This document shows, piece by piece, positions 23,213 to 31,394 of a stretch of 33,658 nt of DNA (within the stretch, counting starts at the first letter, position 1; every line of letters starts with the position of its first letter). Source of the stretch: Bradyrhizobium lablabi (lineage in GTDB: Bacteria; Pseudomonadota; Alphaproteobacteria; Rhizobiales; Xanthobacteraceae); NCBI RefSeq assembly GCF_018131005.1, contig NZ_JAFCJK010000023.1:1-33658 (forward strand), in the 5' to 3' direction. Position numbers and translations under genes: made by a program. The notes under the pieces are model-generated. The model did no database searches. It saw nothing but the letters and a program-made list of their open reading frames with translations, and had not been told where the DNA came from.

Positions 23213-24367
23213 CTACGCCGCCCGCGTCGTGCTGGCCGGTGCCTTCGCGGGCGCCTTGTCGACCCTCTTCGACCACGAACGGTAGTAGGCGAGCACGGTC
23301 ATCAGCGCGATGCCCGCGGCGCTGACCAGGATCTGCATCCAGATGCTTTCGGAAACCTCGACCAGAATCAGATGCGCAATGACGGCGAGGAAGACGCCGG
23401 AGCAGAACACCTCGAGCGACTGCTGGCCGCACTTGATCATGGGCTGGACGATCGGCCACGCGAGCCCGGCCCAATCGCGCCGCAGGAAGCGCGTGACGAA
23501 AAAGGCCAGGACGATGAAGTGAACGACGCGATAGGGCGCGAGGTTGGTCTTGTCGTTCGGATTGAAGGCGTCATAGAGCCAGGCCGGCATCAATTGCGCG
23601 AGCTCGGGAAAGCGCCCGGCGAGCGTCATGACCAGCGCGAACAAGAGATAGGCTCCGCCCAGCACCAGGAACGCGCGCGAGCGGATGAAGCGCATGGATT
23701 CGATAGCACCGCCCAGCGCGAACCATCCGCCGAGGACGAACATGAATTGCCAGCAGAACGGATTGAAGTACCACGAGCCGGTCGGATAGGCCGGCAGGTT
23801 CCAGCCGAACTGGCGCGCCGCAAGATAGAGCAGCAATGACGCGCCGAGCGTCAGATTGGGACGCCGCAACATCGCCCAGAGCACCACGGGATAGACCAGC
23901 ATCAGCACGATATAGAGCGGCAGCACGTCCATGTTGACCGGTTTGAAGGCCAGGATGAGGCCGTAATAGAGCGTCTCGGCCGGATTGTGCATGAAGCCGG
24001 CGACGTTGAACTCGTTCTCCAGGTTCGGATCGTGGTAGCGCTGCGCGAGGTAGCCGATCTCGGCGATGTAGATCACGAACAGCAGGACGTGCGCGACATA
24101 GATCTGCCAGGCGCGCTTGACGAGGCGGGTGCCGCCGACGATGAAGCCACGCTCCAGCATGATCCGCGCATAGACGAACGAGGCGGTGTAGCCGGAGATG
24201 AAGACGAAGAGGTCGGCCGCGTCGCTGAATCCGTAGTTCCGCTGCGTGATCCAGTTCACGGCGTTGTTGGGGATGTGATCGAGATAGATCGCCCAGTTGG
24301 CGAAGCCACGCAGCAGATCGAGTCGATAGTCGCGTCCGCGCGGCGGCAGGATGGCCCTGATCTGCAT
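23213..24367 (-). CDS. OpgC-domain membrane protein
   Basis: A 384-residue inner-membrane protein with about ten hydrophobic helices. The opening YRLDLLRGFANWAIYLDHIP, then FSDAADLFVFISGYTASFVY, is typical of the OpgC family, acyltransferase-3-like proteins that succinylate osmoregulated periplasmic glucans or related polysaccharides. The D-H pair in LDHIPNN and the Arg of DLLRG are in the usual places. It ends with a short Lys/Ala/Pro-rich tail. The substrate in this organism (cyclic glucan in Bradyrhizobium) is inferred. It is convergent with cobC, with a 50-base gap that shows a GC-rich stretch but no clear T-run terminator. Confidence 0.88.
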   Translation of the reverse strand: MQIRAILPPRGRDYRLDLLRGFANWAIYLDHIPNNAVNWITQRNYGFSDAADLFVFISGYTASFVYARIMLERGFIVGGTRLVKRAWQIYVAHVLLFVIYIAEIGYLAQRYHDPNLENEFNVAGFMHNPAETLYYGLILAFKPVNMDVLPLYIVLMLVYPVVLWAMLRRPNLTLGASLLLYLAARQFGWNLPAYPTGSWYFNPFCWQFMFVLGGWFALGGAIESMRFIRSRAFLVLGGAYLLFALVMTLAGRFPELAQLMPAWLYDAFNPNDKTNLAPYRVVHFIVLAFFVTRFLRRDWAGLAWPIVQPMIKCGQQSLEVFCSGVFLAVIAHLILVEVSESIWMQILVSAAGIALMTVLAYYRSWSKRVDKAPAKAPASTTRAA

Positions 24368-24417
24368 CGGTTCGCCCCATTCCGGCGTATTGCGAATTCC
24401 AATTTGGCAAGATGCGC

Positions 24418-24433
24418 GTTAGCTTACTCTAAC
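24418..24433. promoter_or_regulatory. small interrupted palindrome in divergent promoter region
   Basis: GTTAG-N6-CTAAC lies between the divergent opgC-domain gene and the zinc-ribbon hydrolase gene, with AAC-N7-GTT adjoining. The region 24368-24560 is relatively AT-rich and must hold both promoters. No regulator family is recognised. Confidence 0.25.
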
Positions 24434-24560
24434 AAGTCTAGTTGATCTGCATAGCACGAGTTTGACCAATCATCGCTGCGCCAATAAAACGCCTTGGCCT
24501 GTGATGGTTGCACCCTGTGAGCGGTCGGCTCTCCGGGATCGTCAGTGATGGTGACCGCCA

Positions 24561-25373
24561 ATGCCCCTCTGGACCTGCGAACAATGCGGAGCACAATTTT
24601 CCGAGAGTGCTGCGCCGCCGCCTGCTTGCCCGATCTGTGAGGACGAGCGGCAGTTTGTGAACTGGAAGGGCCAAACCTGGCTGACGCGTGACGAGCTCGC
24701 CCAGCGGCACAAGCTGGTCTGGCGTGACGACCTCGGCCTTGCCGGCATTGGGCTGGAGCCATCCTTTGCGATCGGACAACGCGCGCTGCTTGTGCCCGAT
24801 GGCGATGCTGTCGTCATGTGGGATTGCGTGCCGCTGGCGACGCCGGAGGCGATCGCGCATGTCAGATCGCTCGGCGGACTGAAGGCGATCGCGGTCTCGC
24901 ATCCGCATTTCTATGGCGCGGTTGCCGACTGGAGCGCGGCGTTCGGCGATGCGCCGGTTTATCTGCACGGCGATGATGCGCAATGGGTGACGCGGCCATA
25001 TCAGTCCGTCGTGCCGTGGCAGGGCGACAGCCATCGCATCTCCGACAACATCCTCTTGGTGCGCGCCGGCGGGCATTTCGCCGGCGCCACCGTGCTGCAT
25101 TGGCGCAGCGGCGCGGACGGGCGAGGGGCGCTCCTGACCGGCGACATCGCCATGGTCGCGATGGACCGCCGCTCGGTCAGCTTCATGCACAGCTTCCCGA
25201 ATTACATCCCGCTGAATGCGACCAAGGTGCAAGCGGTTGCGCGCGCTGTCGCGCCACTCGCCTTCGACCGCATCTACGGCGCCTGGTGGGGCAAGAATAT
25301 CGCCGACGGCGCCAGGGCGGCGTTCGACCGTTCGGTGCGGCGCTACATCGCCGCGATCGCGGATCATGGATGA
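24561..25373 (+). CDS. MBL-fold hydrolase with N-terminal zinc ribbon
   Basis: A 270-residue protein in two parts. Residues 1-35 form a rubredoxin-like zinc ribbon (C6-EQ-C9 and C23-PI-C26). Residues 45-265 are an MBL-fold domain with SH114-P-H116-FYG, GGHFAG (H172) and LTGDIAM (D195). The first motif, SHPHFYGAVADW, departs from the usual HxHxDH: the two expected following ligands D and H are F117-Y118 territory, with D123 nearby. It is therefore an unusual member that still keeps several ligands. No signal peptide. Start ATG 24561. No linked pathway is evident; a redox or nucleic-acid role suggested by the ribbon is only speculation. Confidence 0.75.
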   Translation: MPLWTCEQCGAQFSESAAPPPACPICEDERQFVNWKGQTWLTRDELAQRHKLVWRDDLGLAGIGLEPSFAIGQRALLVPDGDAVVMWDCVPLATPEAIAHVRSLGGLKAIAVSHPHFYGAVADWSAAFGDAPVYLHGDDAQWVTRPYQSVVPWQGDSHRISDNILLVRAGGHFAGATVLHWRSGADGRGALLTGDIAMVAMDRRSVSFMHSFPNYIPLNATKVQAVARAVAPLAFDRIYGAWWGKNIADGARAAFDRSVRRYIAAIADHG

Positions 25374-25490
25374 GCTCGCTGGCGCCCGCGCCGCCCGGCC
25401 CGGAGCCGCGGCAGCGTCCGCAAATCTTGTCACGAGCCGCCGCCGCGCTATATCAGGGCTTTCCAGCCACCACGCTTGCCAGAGTTGCTC

Positions 25491-27359
25491 ATGACCACCA
25501 CTGCTGCCGCCGAGTCCCAGCCCTTCCAGGCCGAAGTCGCCGAATTGCTGCACCTGATGGTGCATTCGGTCTATTCGGAGACCGACATCTTCCTGCGCGA
25601 GCTGATCTCTAACGCATCGGACGCCTGCGACAAGCTGCGCTACGAGGCGATCGCCGCGCCCGAGCTGATATCGGATGGCGCGCCGCCAAGGATCAGGATT
25701 GCGCCCGACAAGAAGGCCAACACCCTCGCCGTGATCGACTCGGGCATCGGCATGGACCGCCAGGAGCTGATCGACAATCTCGGCACCATCGCGCGCTCCG
25801 GCACCAGGTCGTTCCTGTCGAAGCTCACCGGAGCCAAGGACGGCGCCAACCTGATCGGCCAGTTCGGCGTTGGCTTCTATGCGGCCTTCATGGTCGCCGA
25901 GAAGATCGTCGTCACGAGCCGCCGCGCCGGCGCTGACGAGGTGTGGGCATGGTCGTCGGAAGGCGGCAGCGGCTTCGAGATCGCGCCGGCGAGCGAGGAG
26001 GCCGCCCAACGCGTGACGCGCGGCACCGAGATCGTGCTGCATTTGAAAAAGGACGCCGCCAAATATCTCGAGACTTACGAGATCGAGCGCATCGTGCGCG
26101 AATATTCCGACAACATCCAGTTTCCGATCGAGCTGGTGCCGGAGGAGGGCGAGCCGCGCCAGATCAATTCGGCGAGCGCGCTGTGGCAGCGGCCGAAATC
26201 CGAGCTGACGCCGGAAGACTACAAGCAGGCCTATCGGCAGATCGCCGGCGCCTTCGACGAACCGGCGATGACGCTGCATTACCGTGCCGAGGGTCGGCAG
26301 TCCTACGCCGTGCTGCTGTTCGCGCCGTCCACAAAGCCGTTCGACCTGTTCCAGGTGGAGCGCAAGGGCAAGGTAAAGCTCTACGTCCGCCGCGTTTTCA
26401 TCGCCGACGACGCCGATCTGCTGCCGGCCTATTTGCGTTTCATCCGCGGCGTGATCGACAGCGAGGACCTGCCGCTCAACATCTCGCGCGAGATGTTGCA
26501 GAACAATCCGCAGCTCGCGCAGATTCGCAAGGCCGTCACCACCCGCGTGATCAGCGAACTCGAGATGCTCGGCGAGAAGGAGCCGGAGACCTTCACCAAG
26601 ATCTGGGACGCCTTCGGTCCCGTCATCAAGGAGGGCCTGTGGGAGGATTTTGAGCGGCGTGAGAAGCTTCTGGCGCTGGCGCGCTTCACCACGACCTCGG
26701 GCGAGAAGCGCTCGCTGAAGCAATATGTCGACGACCTCAAGCCGAACCAGACCGAAATCTACTATCTGGTCGGTGACAGCATCGAGCGGCTGAAGTCGAA
26801 CCCGAAGCTTGAATCGGCGCACGCGCGCGGCATCGAGGTGCTGCTCTTGACCGACCCGGTCGATGCGTTCTGGACGTCGGCGCCGCTCGATTTCGGCGGC
26901 AAGCCGCTCAAGTCGTTGAGTCAAGGCGATATCGATTTCGGCCTGATCCCGCTTGTCGACGACAAGGCTGAAGACAAGAAGGACGAGGCCACAGCCGATG
27001 CTGCGACGACGATCGCCGTGATCAAGGATGCGCTGGGCGAGCGCGTCTCCGACGTTCGCGCCTCGCAGCGGCTGACCTCGAGCGCGTCCTGCCTCGTCGC
27101 CGGCGGCGACGCGCGGGACCGCGCCCTTGAACGCTTGTTGGCGCAACAGAGCCGCGGCGCGGTCACCAGGCCGATCCTCGAGATCAATTTGCGCCATCCG
27201 CTGGTCGCCGCGCTCGTGGCTGACAAGACACAGGCAAAGGATCTGTCGTTCCTGCTGCTCGAGCAGGCCCAGATCCTCGACGGCGAAATGCCCGACGATC
27301 CCGCGGCGTTCGCGAGCCGCGTCAACCAGCTCGTGCTGCGGGGTTTGGCGAGGGGGTAG
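25491..27359 (+). CDS. htpG: molecular chaperone HtpG (Hsp90)
   Basis: A 622-residue Hsp90, matching the usual 620-635. ATG 25491 is chosen over an in-frame TTG at 25476. The N-terminal GHKL ATPase domain shows ELISNASDACDKLR (the ATP-binding Glu and Asn helix), DSGIGM, LGTIARSGT and LIGQFGVGFYAAFM. The middle domain carries the catalytic Arg loop in SEDLPLNISREMLQ, and a dimerisation domain ends the protein. It is cytoplasmic and assists folding under stress. No CIRCE element or clear heat-shock promoter can be seen in the 117 bases before it. Confidence 0.98.
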   Translation: MTTTAAAESQPFQAEVAELLHLMVHSVYSETDIFLRELISNASDACDKLRYEAIAAPELISDGAPPRIRIAPDKKANTLAVIDSGIGMDRQELIDNLGTIARSGTRSFLSKLTGAKDGANLIGQFGVGFYAAFMVAEKIVVTSRRAGADEVWAWSSEGGSGFEIAPASEEAAQRVTRGTEIVLHLKKDAAKYLETYEIERIVREYSDNIQFPIELVPEEGEPRQINSASALWQRPKSELTPEDYKQAYRQIAGAFDEPAMTLHYRAEGRQSYAVLLFAPSTKPFDLFQVERKGKVKLYVRRVFIADDADLLPAYLRFIRGVIDSEDLPLNISREMLQNNPQLAQIRKAVTTRVISELEMLGEKEPETFTKIWDAFGPVIKEGLWEDFERREKLLALARFTTTSGEKRSLKQYVDDLKPNQTEIYYLVGDSIERLKSNPKLESAHARGIEVLLLTDPVDAFWTSAPLDFGGKPLKSLSQGDIDFGLIPLVDDKAEDKKDEATADAATTIAVIKDALGERVSDVRASQRLTSSASCLVAGGDARDRALERLLAQQSRGAVTRPILEINLRHPLVAALVADKTQAKDLSFLLLEQAQILDGEMPDDPAAFASRVNQLVLRGLARG

Positions 27360-27393
27360 AGCCTCGTATCCCTGTCGCGTGGCCCTCCTATCC

Positions 27394-27506
27394 CGTCATC
27401 CTGAGGCGCGAGCAGAGCGAGCCTCGAAGGATGCACGGCCCGGCTCGGGCAGCCGGGGCCGTCGTACTTCGAGACGGCCGCTGTCGCGGCCTCCTCAGCA
27501 TGACGG
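27394..27506. repeat. long intergenic palindromic repeat
   Basis: CGTCATCCTGAGGCGCGAGC opens the element and CTCCTCAGCATGACGG closes it in inverted form; inner arms GCCTCGAAGGATG and GTACTTCGAGACGGC also face each other. It can fold into one long hairpin. I recognise this CGTCATCCTGAGG type as a multicopy intergenic element of Bradyrhizobium and Rhodopseudomonas genomes. It lies between htpG and the DUF3095 gene and may end transcription of htpG. The rest of the 256-base gap shows nothing else. Confidence 0.75.
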
Positions 27507-27615
27507 TACAAGTCTGTAACCCGGATTTCGCTTCGCTCCTGGGCTACGCCAGAACCCGATTCCAAACTGATCCGTATCTGCTAGACCATTCCGCAAAGGC
27601 GAATTCGGCGGCACC

Positions 27616-28767
27616 ATGACGACTGACGGCAGCGAGATCTTCTACGGCGGCATTCCGGTGTTTCGCGGCTTTACCAGCCTGATGGATCCGGCGCTGTACG
27701 CGCCCTTGCCCGGCGACTGGACCGTCGGCGTCGCCGACATCGTGGAATCGACCAAGGCGATCGCCGCGCGGCGCTACAAGGCGGTCAACGTGGCCGGGGC
27801 CGCGGTCATCGCCTCCATCACCAACGCGCTGGATGGCCGGGAATTCCCGTTCGTGTTCGGCGGTGACGGCGCGAGCTTCGCGGTCGCGCCGTCCGATTTC
27901 GCCAGGGCCCGCGAAGCGCTGGCGGCGACCGCGGCTTGGGTTCGCGACGATCTCGAGCTTATGATGCGTGTGGCGCTGATACCGGTCGCGGCGATCCGCG
28001 CCGCCGGCGCCGATGTGCGCGTCGCGCGCTTCGGGCCGTCGGCCAATCTGTCCTACGCGATGTTCTCCGGCGGCGGCCTGGCGTTCGCGGACGCGGCGAT
28101 GAAACGCGGCGAGTTCGCCGTCGAGCCGGCGCCGCCGGGCACGCAGCCCGATCTCTCCGGGCTGTCGTGCCGCTTCGAGGAGATGCCATCCGCCCGCGGC
28201 GTCATCCTGTCGGTGCTGGTGATGCCGGCGCGAGGAGCTGACCCCGCGGCGCTCCGCGTGGTGATCGAGGATATCATCGAGCGAGTGGAGCGGAGTCCCG
28301 ATGGGGCGCGGCCGGTGCCCTCCGCCGGTCCGCCGCTGCGCTGGCCGCCGCAAGGGATCGAGTACGAGGCGCGTGCCGCGCGCGGCGGCTCGCTCGCAAA
28401 GCGGCGCGCGATTGCGCTCGTGTTCACGCTGTGGGCCTATGTCGTGATGCGCTTCGGCATCAAGGTCGGCAACTTCGTGCCGAAGACCTATGTGCGGCAG
28501 GTCGTCGAGAATTCCGACTTCCGCAAATATGACGACGGGCTGCGTATGGTGCTGGATTGCACGCCGGAGCTTGCGGCCGAACTCGAGCAGCGTCTTATGG
28601 CCGCGGCCTCACAAGGCATCGTTCGCTACGGGCTGCATCGCCAGGACGCCGCCATGATGACCTGCTTCACGCCCTCGGTGATGCGCAGCGACCATGTGCA
28701 TTTCATCGATGGTGCCCGCGGCGGCTACGCGTCCGCGGCAACCGCGCTGAAGGCAAGCACGGGGTAG
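27616..28767 (+). CDS. DUF3095 protein, class III cyclase-like
   Basis: A 383-residue soluble protein of the DUF3095 family. The N-terminal half resembles a class III nucleotide cyclase catalytic domain: VGVADIVEST at 37-46 (metal Asp D41) and FVFGGDGASFAV at 79-90 (second metal Asp D84), spaced as in such cyclases. The C-terminal half is family-specific with a hydrophobic segment near residue 270-285 and several conserved aromatic motifs (FRKYDDGLRM, YGLHRQDAAMMTCF). Whether it makes a cyclic nucleotide is not known. ATG 27616 is preceded by no strong Shine-Dalgarno. It is a stand-alone gene. Confidence 0.82.
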   Translation: MTTDGSEIFYGGIPVFRGFTSLMDPALYAPLPGDWTVGVADIVESTKAIAARRYKAVNVAGAAVIASITNALDGREFPFVFGGDGASFAVAPSDFARAREALAATAAWVRDDLELMMRVALIPVAAIRAAGADVRVARFGPSANLSYAMFSGGGLAFADAAMKRGEFAVEPAPPGTQPDLSGLSCRFEEMPSARGVILSVLVMPARGADPAALRVVIEDIIERVERSPDGARPVPSAGPPLRWPPQGIEYEARAARGGSLAKRRAIALVFTLWAYVVMRFGIKVGNFVPKTYVRQVVENSDFRKYDDGLRMVLDCTPELAAELEQRLMAAASQGIVRYGLHRQDAAMMTCFTPSVMRSDHVHFIDGARGGYASAATALKASTG

Positions 28768-28865
28768 CGAATTTTCTCGACCACAGCCCGCTCGCGAGGA
28801 GAGTCGCGATTCAAGCGTGGCTTGAAGTGCGGGTGAGGGGATTCTCGCGGGCTCGATGCTCAGTA

Positions 28866-28938
28866 GAGCATGATCCGGAAAAGTGCGTAGCGGTTTTCCT
28901 CGCGACAAACGCGTAGCGCTTGCGCGGAGATCATGCTC
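28866..28938. repeat. 73-base palindromic repeat, copy A
   Basis: The ends GAGCATGATC and GATCATGCTC are a perfect 10-base inverted repeat. The inside (GGAAAAGTGCGTAGCGG, TTGCGCGGA) matches, in reverse orientation, the copy at 29741-29813. It lies 98 bases after the DUF3095 gene. Apart from this element and the hairpin at 29021, the gap 28768-29060 contains no gene I can support. Confidence 0.8.
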
Positions 28939-29020
28939 AAACAAGGACCTGAAGCGCGATGACGAGTCGGCCTAATCTCATCGCGCTCTAGTGTCGTGGA
29001 GAGAGAGCCCCTCATCCCGA

Positions 29021-29046
29021 CCTTCTCCCCGCGGGCGGGGAGAAGG
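29021..29046 (-). terminator. terminator-like hairpin after the DUF2147 gene
   Basis: CCTTCTCCCC and GGGGAGAAGG pair perfectly over 10 bases around a GCGGGC loop. It sits 14 bases past the stop of the reverse-strand DUF2147 gene. There is no strong T-run on that side, so it may act as a weak terminator or mRNA 3' end stabiliser. GGGGAGAAGG hairpins of this kind are common between rhizobial genes. Confidence 0.5.
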
Positions 29047-29060
29047 AGAAGAGACAATGC

Positions 29061-29504
29061 CTACCGTCCCACCCGCGTCCAGGTCTCGCCGCCGCAGAGT
29101 GCGCCGACGCAGCCTTCGACGCGCAGCGTTCCGTCGCCGGGCGCGGTGATGCTGCTGGCATAGGTGCCGCCGTCGTCGGCGTTGTAAATCTGCCCCGACC
29201 ATTTGTTGGCGGCAACGGCGTGCATGCCGGAGAACAGCCGCAGCCCGATGATCGGCCGGTTGGCCAGTGACGGATTGGGATTCTTGTTGTCGACCTGCGG
29301 CTTGCCGGTCGCAGGATTGATCGGCTCGCGCAGGCTCACGACCACGCCGCAGATGCCGCCGCCGCATTTGCTGACCTTGACGTGGGCGTCCCCGGCCTGG
29401 GTCTGCCAAATGCCGGTAGGCTCAGCCGCGCTTTGCGCGTGCGCGGCAGGTGCGGCGAGCGCCGCTAGAACGATCGCGATCACATATCCGAATCTGCAAG
29501 CCAT
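29061..29504 (-). CDS. secreted DUF2147 protein
   Basis: A 147-residue exported protein. The signal peptide is clear (positive MACR, hydrophobic core, cut after AHA near residue 23). The mature part has the DUF2147 pattern GIWQTQAGDAHVKVSKCGGG with two Cys in KCGGGICG and a later pair in GCVGALCGGETW that may form disulfides, and an IIGLRLFSG core. DUF2147 proteins are small periplasmic beta-rich proteins without settled function. The gene is flanked by two inverted copies of one repeat. Confidence 0.85.
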   Translation of the reverse strand: MACRFGYVIAIVLAALAAPAAHAQSAAEPTGIWQTQAGDAHVKVSKCGGGICGVVVSLREPINPATGKPQVDNKNPNPSLANRPIIGLRLFSGMHAVAANKWSGQIYNADDGGTYASSITAPGDGTLRVEGCVGALCGGETWTRVGR

Positions 29505-29740
29505 GACTCATTCCCCAAGAAGCGGGGCCTGCGTAACAAGTCGGCTAATTCCTGCAATCTCATATTCGCGCGATCATGGTGTGATTCCGCAAGGGCGGGC
29601 TTTCGAAAAAAAGATCGCGCTCGCAAAACACCTGGCAGGCTGAAAATGAGTCGCTTTGACCGCGAACACAACCGAATCTGTGAACCGAACGCATTGCACG
29701 CGGATCGGGAACGCTGTTCTCTTTTTCGGCAGACTGCGGA

Positions 29741-29813
29741 GAGCATGATCTCCGCGCAGACGCTTCGCGTTTGTCGCGAGGGAAAACGTTACACACTTTT
29801 CCCGATCATGCCC
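29741..29813. repeat. 73-base palindromic repeat, copy B (inverted)
   Basis: GAGCATGATC and GATCATGCCC form the outer arms. Compared with the reverse complement of the copy at 28866-28938, most of the 73 positions agree (for example TTTGTCGCGAGG is shared). The last base is the first base of the MATE gene's stop codon. The remainder of the gap 29505-29740 shows no gene or other signal beyond the promoter side of the DUF2147 gene. Confidence 0.8.
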
Positions 29814-31195
29814 TAGCTCCACCGGGTCAGCCTGATGGTAAGCGCGGTAGTGAGGCCGAACACCACCATCGCACCTCCGACCAGCGCGAACAACGTCCAC
29901 GCCGGCGCGCCAGAGATCGTGAGCCACCAGCCGCCGATGGCGACAAGGAGAAGCCGAACCGTCCCGGCGAGCACGGGCCCGCCAACCTTCGCCGCGCCTT
30001 GCGACGAGAAGTAAAGGCAGACGCCGATGCCGAAGAAGCCGAACGCCGGACCGGCCAGTGCGAAGTACGAATACGCTGCGGCGGTGACGCCGGGATCGTT
30101 GGTGAACAGCGAGACCCAGAGCGCGGGCTTGACCGCAACCACCGCGCCGACGAGCCCGACGATCAGGCCCGCGACGGCGGCGGCGGTCCATGTCACGTGG
30201 CGCGCGCGTGTGACAAGGCCCGCGCCGATCGCCATGCCGACCATCGGCACCGAGGCGACGCCGACCGCAAACGCGATCGGGATCAGCAGAAACTCCAGCC
30301 TCGAGCCCATGCCATAGCCGGCCAGCGTCTCGGTGCCGAAGCCCGCCAGGATTTTTGTGAAGATCAGGATTGTCAGCACGCTCTGCAGCGGCGACAGGCA
30401 GGAGATCGCGCCGACCTTGAGGATGTCGACGAACATGGCGCGCTGGAAGCGGAAGGCGGCGAAATCAAGCTTCAATCGGCTGCGGCCGCTCGCGAGATAC
30501 CAGGCAAGGAAGATCGCGCCCAGCGAGAATGCGGAAAGCTGGCCGGCCGCGACGCCGCGCATGCCGAAGCTCGGCACGCCGAACAGCCCGAGGCCGAACA
30601 CGCCGCCGATCGCGACCTGAACCATCGAGACCGCGATCAGCGTCAACGACGGCGTGCGCATGTCGCCGGTGCCGCGTACCACCGAGGCGAGCGTGTTGAC
30701 CAGCCAGATCGAGATCGCTCCGGAGAACAGCACCTGCGAATAATGCATCGATTGCTCCAGCACGCCGCCGCGCCCGCCGAGCAATGCGTAGAAGTTGCGG
30801 CCGAAGCCCAGCATCATCGCGGTGAAGAACAGCCCGGCGCAGGCGCCGATCATCGCAGCATGCAGCGCCAGATCGGCGGCGCGGTCGCGGTCGCCGGCGC
30901 CGAGCGAGCGGCTGATCGCGGAAGAGACGCCGCCGCCCATCGCGCCTGCCGACATCATCTGTGTCAGCATCGCGAACGGGAACACCAATGCGATCCCGGC
31001 GAGCGGCTCGGTGCCAAGCCGACCGATATAGGCGGTCTCGGCCACCGCGACCAGCGTGCTGCCGAACATCGCGATGGTATTCGGAATCGCAAGCCTGAGC
31101 AGCGTGGGCAGGATTGGCGCGGTCAGCAAATCGTCGACAGGCGCGGCAACGGGCACGGCGGAGCGACGCATGTCGATCGAGGCATCAATGGTCAT
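29813..31195 (-). CDS. MATE-family multidrug/toxin efflux transporter
   Basis: A 460-residue inner-membrane protein with twelve predicted helices in two halves. After a polar N-terminus (1-30), LRLAIPNTIAMFGSTLVAVAE and ETAYIGRLGTEPLAGIAL match the first helices of MATE transporters; the second half repeats the pattern with GVASVPMVGMAIGAG. These proteins export cationic compounds in exchange for H+ or Na+. Substrate unknown. The stop codon touches repeat copy B, which may serve as its 3' end. The upstream gap to the GNAT gene contains a hairpin at 31257. Confidence 0.93.
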   Translation of the reverse strand: MTIDASIDMRRSAVPVAAPVDDLLTAPILPTLLRLAIPNTIAMFGSTLVAVAETAYIGRLGTEPLAGIALVFPFAMLTQMMSAGAMGGGVSSAISRSLGAGDRDRAADLALHAAMIGACAGLFFTAMMLGFGRNFYALLGGRGGVLEQSMHYSQVLFSGAISIWLVNTLASVVRGTGDMRTPSLTLIAVSMVQVAIGGVFGLGLFGVPSFGMRGVAAGQLSAFSLGAIFLAWYLASGRSRLKLDFAAFRFQRAMFVDILKVGAISCLSPLQSVLTILIFTKILAGFGTETLAGYGMGSRLEFLLIPIAFAVGVASVPMVGMAIGAGLVTRARHVTWTAAAVAGLIVGLVGAVVAVKPALWVSLFTNDPGVTAAAYSYFALAGPAFGFFGIGVCLYFSSQGAAKVGGPVLAGTVRLLLVAIGGWWLTISGAPAWTLFALVGGAMVVFGLTTALTIRLTRWS

Positions 31196-31256
31196 GCGTC
31201 ATTGCTCAAAGCGACAGGGGCTTCACTAAACCGACATGTCCGCGAGCTCGCTTCGG

Positions 31257-31276
31257 CTCTCCCGCAAGTGGGAGAG
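31257..31276 (-). terminator. terminator-like hairpin after the GNAT gene
   Basis: CTCTCCC and GGGAGAG pair around GCAAGT. It lies 118 bases beyond the stop of the reverse-strand GNAT gene and 62 bases before the MATE start. The CTCTCCCGCAAG hairpin form is frequent between rhizobial genes. There is no clear T-run; the role is a guess. Nothing else is seen in 31196-31394. Confidence 0.4.
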
Positions 31277-31394
31277 TGGGTGCAGTTCCTTCGCGGCTTG
31301 CAGTCTGATGTCACGACGTCACCGTACTTCGATAAATGATGATCGACATACTACGCGGCGCGTCAGATATAGGCCACCTGCGCCGGCGCAGGGG

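Noticed and set aside
24438..27197. 919-codon open frame on the reverse strand
   Set aside because: It lies antisense to the zinc-ribbon hydrolase gene and htpG, is rich in Arg, His, Asp and Leu as expected from a mirror frame of GC-rich coding DNA, and shows no domain.
29771..31339. 522-codon open frame on the forward strand
   Set aside because: It is antisense to the MATE transporter gene, has low-complexity Arg/Glu/Ala/His composition and no recognisable fold.
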